Source of the DNA: Antedon mediterranea
Taxonomy: Eukaryota > Echinodermata > Crinoidea > Comatulida > Antedonidae
NCBI RefSeq assembly: GCF_964355755.1
Contig: NC_092670.1
Location: forward strand, 32,721,795 to 32,785,794
Reading direction: 5' to 3'
Length of the DNA stretch: 64,000 nucleotides
Notes under the pieces: generated by a model
Databases searched by the model: none
The model's input: the letters and a program-made list of their open reading frames with translations, nothing else
Told to the model about the DNA's origin: nothing
Program-made: the position numbers and the translations under genes
Part shown: positions 56,032 to 64,000 of the stretch, piece by piece
How the letters are laid out: every line of letters starts with the position of its first letter
Position numbering within the stretch: position 1 is the first letter of the stretch

Positions 56032-57936
56032 ATGTTGTACAAAATCTATAACGGAAAAGTGCACAAATGTACAATCATGTACATCATGTTAATGTGGGTA
56101 AGTAAATATATAATGTAGTACACCAATAGAAACAGGAGATTATAGGAAATTTTGCTTCAAGACAAACATTAAATCAAAAAAAAATTTTAAAAATCAATAG
56201 GAACGGCACTTTTCCTCGAAAATGGTAATGCTGATTTATTTTTTAAATATATATTATTAATTATGTTCCAGAAAATAGATTTTGATGTTAACACGGAAAG
56301 ATGAAAATAAAATGAAGAAAAGTAGGATTATTAATGATATTTCTATAACAATTAAACCTTTCTTTATCATTTTTTTTTTATATTTCTGTCCTATTTCTTT
56401 TATTTTTAGGGATTAGTAATGGACCAGAGATCTTATCAAAACCCAGAAGCTCATTTAATTAGCAAAATATTCTGCCCCGTAAACCTTACGTTGGTGAAAT
56501 TATCCGAAGAACATAAATGCGTTAAAATTGTAGAAAAAAATAAATGTATCATATATAAAAAGAATAATAAGACCTATGAAGCAACAACCATCAATAAAAA
56601 TATTCAACAAGAAATTATGAGAGTTCAAGATACGGCTATCGACAGTATTCAAGAAGAAACAACGACAGCTAAAGATCCGACCATCGACAATATCAACAAG
56701 GACACGACTAAGGCTATAGCAACGGCTATTGGCAACATCCAAGATGAAACGACAACATTTGAAGATGCGACAATCGACAGCATGCACGTGGGAACGACGA
56801 CAGTTGAAAACACGACCGTTAAAAACCTGCATATAGGAACGACGGTAGTTGAAAATTCGACCATCGACAATATCAACAAAGACACGACTAGCGCTAACGC
56901 AATGGCCACTGGCAACATCCGAGATGTGACAATAACAGACAAAGATACGACAATCTACAGCATGCATGTAGAAACGACGACAGTTGAAAATACGACCATT
57001 AACAGTATCAACAAGGAAACGACTACCGCTAAAGCAACGGCCATTGGCAACATCCGAGATGAAACGACAACAGTTGAAGATACGACAATCGACAGCATGC
57101 TTGCAGAAACTACGCCATTTGAAAATACAGCAACCAACATGGATGTAGAAACGACGAGAGTTAATGATCCAACTACTGACAACATGGATGTACAAACGAT
57201 GACAGCTGAAGACTCTGCCCAAGCAAGCAATCAAAATGTCGGTATTGATGATGATACTTATGATTATGATTTCAATTCATTTCTTATCTCATATTACGAG
57301 TTCGAAGGCAATATTGCAGACACATCAGGAAATGGAAACAGTGCCTCGGTTTCCATCGATTTTGCTATGAGTTTTTTCGTTGGTGTTATTGGTGAAGGAA
57401 TTGCATTCAAAAATGGTAATCAGTATCAAATCGATTTTAGAACTATCAATTATTCTCAACTCAGACTAGGATTTACCATAAGCATCTGGTTTCTTCATTT
57501 TAACGGCAACAACAACAAACAGCAAAGCATTATTAGTAATGGATGTGAGACAGGCTGGGGAATTGAAACCATGAAAAAGCAAAACGAGCTTGTTGTTTCT
57601 TTCTTTCTTAACGGGGTACTTGCATGTCAGCAAAGCATTGGTGGAGTCGATTTATGGCACCATATACTTGTTACATATGCTAATCAACAGTTTGAAATGT
57701 ACATTGACGGTCGAAGTCAAAGTTGCTACATATGTTGTCACATTTTAGTTGAACAGTCCATTATCTCGGTAGCTCGACAATGTTCCTCGTACTTCAATGG
57801 TGTTATAGATGAACTAAAAATATTTAACACAACATTATCGAGAGAGCAAATCTATACTCTATATGAAACAACTGTATCAAATGATGGGTGGGTTTTGTAT
57901 GACGACTATGGTTACCTGTACTTTGATACCGAATAG
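56032..57936 (+). CDS. Divergent secreted LamG protein with a 15-residue-repeat stalk and acidic tail
   Basis: Exon 1 is 56032-56097 (MLYKIYNGKVHKCTIMYIML plus MW) and exon 2 is 56410-57936, about 530 residues. The family motif is present as CPVNLTLVKLSEEHKCVKIV and NKC. The stalk is unlike that of the array genes: about 11 degenerate 15-residue units of the type ETTTVENTTINSINK / ETTTAKATAIGNIRD, with many N-x-T sequons and acidic residues. The LamG domain follows (YYEFEGNIADTSGNGN, FTISIWFLHFNGN, SNGCETGWG, WHHILVTYAN, FNGVIDELKIFNTTLS). A unique acidic/tyrosine-rich C-terminus ends YDDYGYLYFDTE. The frame is intact, so it is a good candidate for an active gene. Confidence 0.87.
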
Positions 57937-58360
57937 CTATAGGGCTTTCCAATCTTTTATCGTTGACTGGATTTACCTTCAATTGTATTAAAAATCTATG
58001 AAGTTTATAAGGTTTGGCTATTAGTATTAAATAATAGATAAATAATGTACAGTGATGTGATGATGAGATCTAGAAAGCTTTTGATTTCAACCTAGGACCT
58101 AGAACTTATGACGTCATATGGAAGTACTATTTGATCTAACCACACACACAAGCACAAGGCCATACAAATAAGCAGCTGTACCAAAGATACTGGGCAAATA
58201 TTGTAGTATGTGGAGATACAACACTGGGATTTGGATATAGATCCTATATTGCAGACATTTTCAAAACTTCGCAAATCAAAAACATACTGTTGAGAAAAGG
58301 AATTTTATATAAACTGCAATATTAATAATGAGAAATTAGAAATGTGTATTAAGCATTTTT

Positions 58361-58400
58361 GAACAATTTAATAAGAACAGAAGGTCATAGTTTGCACGCA
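58361..58400 (+). promoter_or_regulatory. Orphan promoter-block relic
   Basis: GAACAATTTAATAAGAACAG and CATAGTTTGCACGCAA match the family block, but no exon 1 follows; a SINE lies 200 bp downstream. Confidence 0.4.
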
Positions 58401-58602
58401 ATAGAGCAGTCAGCATCCGAGATACTTTCCTTTTTGAAGATGAAATATAATTATTCATTATAATTCAATTACATCATTTAAAAAAAAAATCTATAAACGT
58501 TGACGTTGATGCATGCTAAAAATTAATTAAATTAACTTTTTGATAAATTAAAACGTTGAGCAATGATAGAGACAAAGAAACTTGATATCCATATTAGAGT
58601 GA

Positions 58603-58925
58603 GTGAGTGGCCGAGCGGTTAAGACAGTGGAACCGTAATCACGTAGCCATAACATCGGCAGGGGTTCGAGGCTCACTCACTCCATGGTTCTGGTGGTAGA
58701 ACGAGTCTTCTCGGATAAGGACTATAAACCGTAGGTCCAGTGTACACAACTTGCTCGTGTGCACTTTAAAGAACCTAGTACATCTTTCGAGACGAGTAGG
58801 GGGTTACCCCGGTGTACTAGTACATCACAGCCACTGATCACCAACTGGGCCCTCTGGGAGATCAGTCTTTGACTGAAGAGGTCACCCAGTATAAAGATAA
58901 AACAAACAAATATTAAATACAATAA
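58603..58925 (+). mobile_element. tRNA-derived SINE
   Basis: The head is tRNA-like (TGGCCGAGCGGTTAAGAC A box, GGGTTCGAGGC B box). A body follows with GGACTATAAACCGTAGGTCC and GTGCACTTTAAAGAACCTAG, ending AGTATAAAGATAAAACAAAC. The class II-like head suggests a Ser/Leu-type tRNA origin. It may belong to a SINE superfamily with a conserved central domain, but I cannot name it. Confidence 0.8.
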
Positions 58926-58986
58926 AACATTTAGAAATATTAATAAATAAACTCAAATTGTGGAGGTTTTTGTTTTAATAAAACGA

Positions 58987-59040
58987 TGTACAATTCAATA
59001 AGGATACCAATTTTCAAAACAGAGTCATATAGCTTGCACG
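58987..59040 (+). promoter_or_regulatory. Promoter block of the 59.1 kb pseudogene
   Basis: TGTACAATTCAATAAGGATA, then GAGTCATATAGCTTGCACG. Spacing from TTCAATAAG to GTCATAT is about 30 bp. It lies 95 bp before the ATG. Confidence 0.55.
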
Positions 59041-59081
59041 CAATACCACTGTCAGACATTAAAAAAAAAATACAAAACAGA

Positions 59082-59417
59082 ATGGTGTCCAATATTAATA
59101 ACAGAAATGTACGAAAATGTACATTGATTCATATCATATTAATGTGGGTAAGTAAAGAATTGTATTCATATTGGAAATTAGATAATTATGAATTTGAATC
59201 ATTTTAATGGGCACATTCGTTCTTAACATTTGAAGAACAATATGTTGCATCGATAAGATTTCCAATGATAAATTCGGAAATGTTTGTAGGTCCACAAAGT
59301 GATAATTGTCCTCCTAATTCGTTTAACATTATGGTAGATGAATCGTATATATTCAATAGTTGTATACCAATAGATTTTATTCAAGATCTATACGAGATTT
59401 GTAATCTCGGAAATTAA
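59082..59417 (+). pseudogene. LamG-family gene with most of exon 2 deleted
   Basis: Exon 1 (59082-59147, MVSNINNRNVRKCTLIHIIL plus MW) and its GTAAGT donor are intact. Only about 90 bp later the sequence is already the LamG C-terminus (59239-59417: FPMINSEMFVGPQSDNC, then MVDESYIFNSC). The rest of the intron, the leader completion, the stalk and most of the LamG domain are gone, probably by one deletion. Confidence 0.8.
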
Positions 59418-59700
59418 CTATAACAGGATATCTGATGAACTTCTCAGATACCAAGATTTTGTACTGCAGAGGAGATGAAATTGAGCATGTGGACAGATTT
59501 CACCAGCTTCTTTTATTTACTTCTTATGATACTGTTGGCCTTAAGGAAATTCCTTTATGTATTAATTCTTATTTATGTGAGATATTGAGAAGATTATTTC
59601 GGTGCAATCAACAGTAGTAGCCTACTTTTTTAGGTACCGGTACCTAAATGAATGAATTAAGAAATATAGAAAATTTACACTGGTTGGAGATGCACTCTAA

Positions 59701-61357
59701 TACCCCTTTCACACTAAAAGCAAAACTGCGGAGACACTCCGGAGTTGGTGTTTTGGTGTTAAAATATAAATATTATCTATATATAAATTTACGTAAGGGC
59801 AAAATTCGGTAAATCGCGCCTTACTTCTAGAATTTTTACTCGATGGTATATAAAGTTGGTTCGTACTTTCGGTACTGATTTTAACCACCTGATGTAACCC
59901 TGTTTACTAATTAAATTAAGTTAGATAATTAGTTATTGACGATTAAAACGAATTTAGGTTCAACGATTTGCCCCAAATAGGGGTGTTTTCCGATCGTTGT
60001 ATACACTGCTAATGGATGTCCGTCTTGAAAAATACCCGCAGACAATAATACGAGGATGCTTCGCATTTTCCTATCTCCTCCTACGATAATTGTTTTTAAT
60101 GGCTGAAAACCGGTTGAACAGCTCGAGTATAGCATCATAATGTTGAAGACAGGCCGATTTTCTTTAAAAAATACTATTTTGATAGATTTAATATACGTTT
60201 ATACAAATGTATTGATTTGCGATGAATGGAACATTCCAATCTCTGTTCCACAAGTGTCTATTCCCTCAGGCGTCGTAAAGGCAAGTACAGGTACTGTATA
60301 CTCATAACAGAAATTCGATCCATTTTTGTTTCAATCTGTGCTGCAGAGGTTGGATATAAATTTTTTTTAAACGGATAATGAGCTAGCGTTTTCACTCGCC
60401 GTATATTATGTACACATCTTTATTATTAAAGTACATCACATGCCCTAAACGCAGAACAACTTTGGTGGGTAGGGGGTGGGTAGGAACCAACTTAAGTATG
60501 AATTTGCTCTAAGAAACAATTGAAAACCATTAGGCCTACTAATTAAGTTGAGTTAGATAATTTAATATTTATTGACGATTAAATCGAATTTATGATTTTC
60601 CCCGAATAGAGGTGGTTTTCACAAATTGTTTTACATTATATAAACATATATACGTCGTAGTGATGTATCGTTACATGTACTGTACGATTTCAATCGACTA
60701 TGACGGTGATAGTTTCAACAAAGTATTAAATCGCAATGTTTTACTGTGTTTAGTGGTATATTATTTGTAAAACATGAAAACAATTAATATTTCGTTAATA
60801 AATGGGTAAAGAATATATTTAAAAATTGTTCTTCTTTGCACCCATCCTCTTCCCCATCCCTCAACCCAAATGTTACATACAAACCACAATTTAAGTTTGT
60901 TTAAATTTGACTTAAACAATTGGTCTCATTTTGTGACAAGTTTATCTTTCGGAAGTAATTCCCAGGGTACTAATTTTACAGTACATAAATCACAGTGTCT
61001 ATCTATTCGTTCCTGTAAACGACATGTATTATTGTCCTGCGGTACGTATACATTTGAAATCGCCAGTTTTTTTAACGCTGAAATTATTATGTATTCGAGA
61101 ACCATCTGTGGGCACGACCTAGATGGTACGCGAGCGAAGCGAGCGTACCATCTAGTCAATTAAAATGATTCTTAAGATCGTCGCTATGTAAACCAATAAA
61201 ATAGAGGCCGGTATTTTCTATTTTATTAAAAAAAACCTGGTGTTGCTAGGGTTGGTGTGAATGGGATATCTCAGGAGTTTCTCAGCGTTTTGAATTTCCA
61301 CAAACCCCGGAGTAGTATCTCCGGAGATCATTGCGAAGTTTTGGTGTGAATGGGGTA
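59701..61357. mobile_element. Composite DNA-transposon-like element with TACCCC termini
   Basis: The left end TACCCCTTTCACACTAAAAG and right end CTTTTGGTGTGAATGGGGTA-type sequence are imperfect inverted repeats, continuing inward to paired CTCCGGAG motifs. Nested inside are the repeat shared with 13.9 kb (59768-60180, part again at 60535-60635) and, inverted, the repeat shared with 12.6 kb (60640-61125). A palindrome CTAGATGGTACGC...GCGTACCATCTAG lies at 61119-61155. No transposase is seen, so it is non-autonomous. Confidence 0.65.
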
Positions 61358-61945
61358 TAAGTGAACACAATATGATTAATAATATATAAGTCTGTTTAGT
61401 TTAGTACAAAGAAGTAATGCGGTACGTAAGTAATATTAAAACATTTCGAGTAGGCCTACAATTCCAGTCATTTTGGTCGACCGATTAAAAAAGAAATTAT
61501 CAATCAATAATTATATAATTAATAGTATATATCGTATTGCACAAAATACATAATTATAATCAATTGCAAATTAGATAGTAAATTACTTCAGAGGAAGTCA
61601 GGATTTTATATACAATGTTCGAATCAAACTGAACAATGTACCTTTACAATTATAATATTGAAGACTGTACTTTTGTATATACAACAATATCCAACGTTAA
61701 TAGCTCTAGACAAATGTACTACATATTATATTGCAAACAATTTGATTTGTAAATTTGTAAAGTCATGCATGATTTAATAATCTTGAATTAGGAACGTTAA
61801 TTTAATATTATCACATGGTATAAGTGTAACGGATGATGATGATCGACCTAAGTGCAATTGTGAGTAAAGATTCTGTACAAGTACAAGACTCCACGGAATA
61901 GTTGTAGACTGAGATTTGAAAGAAGATAGATTTGAAGATAGCAGA
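61358..61945. other. AT-rich spacer upstream of the last LamG gene
   Basis: No gene is seen. TTTGAAGATAG just before exon 1 (61931) echoes the 5' leader of array genes, but the TATA-like block is not recognised. Confidence 0.45.
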
Positions 61946-63152
61946 ATGTTATGTATAAATAGTACTGAAATTCTACGAAAACGTACATTAAGTCACGTCA
62001 TAATAATGTTGGTAAGTACAATGTCAAAGTATTTATAGACTAGGATAATGTTAAACTATTACAGGGTTGGAAGTGGAAGTAGCATTGAGTACTTTTTGGC
62101 CGAAAAAAAAACAAAACCACAGCATTGACATGATTCTTATTCTACTTCTTTAGATTACTGTTTAGGCTTTATATAATGATCGTATTGTTTTTTTTTTATA
62201 ATCATTTCTTTTTTTTGTTTTCAATATTTCATATATCAAATGGAATGAATTATAACAATGTTAATATTTTCCCTTTTTCGGTATTTTCATACATATTATT
62301 AAAAAATATGTTTTCAGAATTAATAATTGTATTTATCGATATGTTTTTAATAGACAATTCTTGCAGTTCAGCGAAGTTACCTAGCGGATTGTAGGAATAT
62401 CAGCGCATGCCCAGTCAACCAGACACTAGTCAAAGCTTCAGACGGATACAGTTGTGTCACGCTTTTAGTAAAAAATAAGTGTTTCAGATATAGTAAAAAC
62501 ATGACAAATACTGTTAATAATTTATCTAACCGAACGAAAACTGCTACTGAAATAATACATGATGGTATTTTGGCTCACTTCGCATTTGAAGGTAATACAT
62601 TGGCAAGCTCAGTTGACACAGAAATCTACGGTGCCATGGGCGGTTCTGGAATTACCTTTGCACATGGATTTTTTAACCTAGGAATTGTTTTTACAGGCAA
62701 TCAGAGAATGATGTTTGCATTGGAGGATTTGGATTTTGAATTTTCTGTCAGTTTTTGGTTTCATCATGTAGGTGATGATGGAAATCAAGTTATCATAAAC
62801 AATGGGTGTGGTAGTGCTCACTGGCAAATAATATCATATTCAACAAATATGGTTATGGTTGTATTTACCGATAATAATTTATTATCTGGAACTGTCCTTG
62901 GTTTTGTTAAAGAACTCCAAGAATGGCATCATGTACTTATGACGTGTAATGGCTTTTTGATGTCCGTGTACATAGACGGCGTAATGGCAGGTGATGTTTA
63001 TTTTAACCTTCCAGTCATGAGTTCTGATATTTTCGTTGGTCAAACATGACTGTTCCGATTCCAGTGATCCATTTAATGGTATGATAGATGAATTGTTAAT
63101 ATTTAATAGCTCTATACCCATAAACGTAATTCAAACCTTGTATCAGATCTAA
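61946..63152 (+). pseudogene. Stalk-free LamG-family gene with one frameshift
   Basis: Exon 1 is 61946-62011 (MLCINSTEILRKRTLSHVII plus ML; donor GTAAGT). Exon 2 starts at 62372 using a TTCAG acceptor; the nearer TTGCAG would give an early stop. It encodes RSYLADCRNISACPVNQTLV, GYSCVTLL, KCFRYSKN, a short linker without NSPSTI repeats, and a LamG domain (FAFEGNTLASSVD, FSVSFWFHHVGDD, NNGCGSAHWQ, WHHVLMTCNG, DIFVGQ). A one-base slip at about 63038 (GGTCAAACATGAC) puts TGA after GQT. The remaining HDCSDSSDPFNGMIDELLIF reads in another frame to TAA at 63152. It is a very young pseudogene, an assembly error, or a truncated protein. Confidence 0.8.
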
Positions 63153-63214
63153 AAATGATTAAAGTCAATGTTACAATGTATCAACTAGTGTGCCTGGGCT
63201 GGCTAATCGCAATA

Positions 63215-63305
63215 TATATTTTATATTTATTATTATTATGATTATGAACATATATATATAAAAATATATTTTATATTTATTTATATATATATGTTCATAA
63301 TCAGT
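63215..63305. repeat. AT-rich palindrome
   Basis: GATTATGAACATATATATAT on the left is mirrored by ATATATATATGTTCATAATC on the right around AT-only DNA. Confidence 0.85.
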
Positions 63306-63848
63306 GTACCATGTCCCGCATGCGATTTTTTTTTTCGTACATAAGTTGGGGACCCCCTCATGAAACGTCACAAAATAAACATGAATAATTCATCAGTTAA
63401 ATTTGTTGTTCCGTGTGCACCCAAGCGTATAGCAACAAGAAGCGATTACACAACTGCGATACGATACTTTCTACAGTAGGCCTAGGTTAGGATTCTAAGT
63501 CAATTCACGCGATTGCCTTCGCGCACTCTTCTTCACACAAAATGTGTCGAGTCGACGCTAATCGACAGCTAGGCAAGACATTAAACTAAGTAGTAATTCA
63601 TTGGACATAGCCCAAAGAAAGCTTAGACCCACAAGAATAAAGAATGTGTATAATTTGTGTACTGTATTTTTTTTAAATTCTGCTATTTTATTATCAAACA
63701 ATGCATGTACTCAAAGGAACTTTAAAAATGCGCGTATATGAAAACATGAGATGGGAAGATTAGACCCACGAGAATAAAAAATGTATTTTTGTGTAATGTT
63801 TATTGTTTAATTTTGCTGACTTATTACTCGGATTGTGTCATACCTATA

Positions 63849-63876
63849 ACACACACACACACACACACACACACAG
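63849..63876. repeat. (AC)n microsatellite
   Basis: About 14 uninterrupted AC units. Confidence 0.95.
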
Positions 63877-64000
63877 CTCTACTAGAATAGACATATGTCT
63901 AGAGACTAATAATTAGGCCTAGGCCTAATAGTATTAATAGAAACTATAATTTTAACACGTAATTCTTTAGTAAATTATATTAAAAACACTATCATAAACT

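Noticed and set aside
56500-57234. Minus-strand open frames opposite the stalk of the 56.0 kb gene
   Set aside because: Antisense shadows of a repetitive coding region; the + strand gene has leader, splice sites and LamG domain.

Overview
The window looks like nuclear DNA of a marine deuterostome invertebrate, most likely an echinoderm. This is inferred from the AT-rich sequence, small genes with consensus GT-AG introns, a tRNA-derived SINE, several decayed non-LTR retrotransposons, many hairpin MITEs, and frequent TAGGCCTA motifs. No species can be named from the sequence alone.

The dominant content is one repeatedly duplicated family of secreted proteins. Each has two exons. A tiny exon 1 (usually 54-66 nt, ending in a TGG or TTG codon followed by GTAAGT) encodes the first half of a signal peptide. 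A single large exon 2 completes the signal peptide and adds a short three-cysteine motif (C-x-V-N-Q-T ... GYRCVKLVE..KC). A Ser/Thr/Pro/Asn stalk of very variable length follows, then one laminin-G/concanavalin-A-like domain. I count about 14 loci: an antisense gene at 2.0-3.5 kb; a relic at 22.3 kb; a head-to-tail array at 23.5-37.1 kb (four genes, one of them dead, plus a 3' relic) built on a 3.9 kb repeat; a dead gene at 40.9-42.4 kb; a relic at 44.6 kb; a gene split by a transposon-filled 6.2 kb intron (45.6-53.0 kb) with an extra decayed exon-2 start; a divergent gene at 56.0-57.9 kb; and two damaged genes at 59.1 and 61.9-63.2 kb. Several share a TATA-like/initiator promoter block. The layout (leader exon, single variable repeat-bearing exon, tandem copies, mosaics, pseudogenes) recalls rapidly diversifying immune or adhesive effector families such as the sea urchin Sp185/333 genes. 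That comparison is structural only. I do not recognise this family.

Other genes. At 10.3-12.5 kb (minus) there is a five-exon secreted protein with a fibrinogen-related domain of the contactin-associated-protein type, followed by a PAN/apple-like domain. A 7 kb region containing it is duplicated downstream at 15.2-20.1 kb, where only exon 1 of this gene survives. At 45.8-50.7 kb there is a transposon-like unit: an integrase remnant, a convergent intact HECT-type E3-like gene with an N-terminal zinc ribbon, and a block of GCCGTGG repeats. Two copies of a tRNA-like gene lie in a 364-bp tandem repeat at 37.9-38.7 kb.

The rest is repeats: a 698-bp tandem array (1-1740), LINE fragments, minisatellites at 11.9, 18.8 and 21.7 kb (the last with a five-unit higher-order period), palindromic elements between the array genes, and stretches of AT-rich DNA in which I see nothing.
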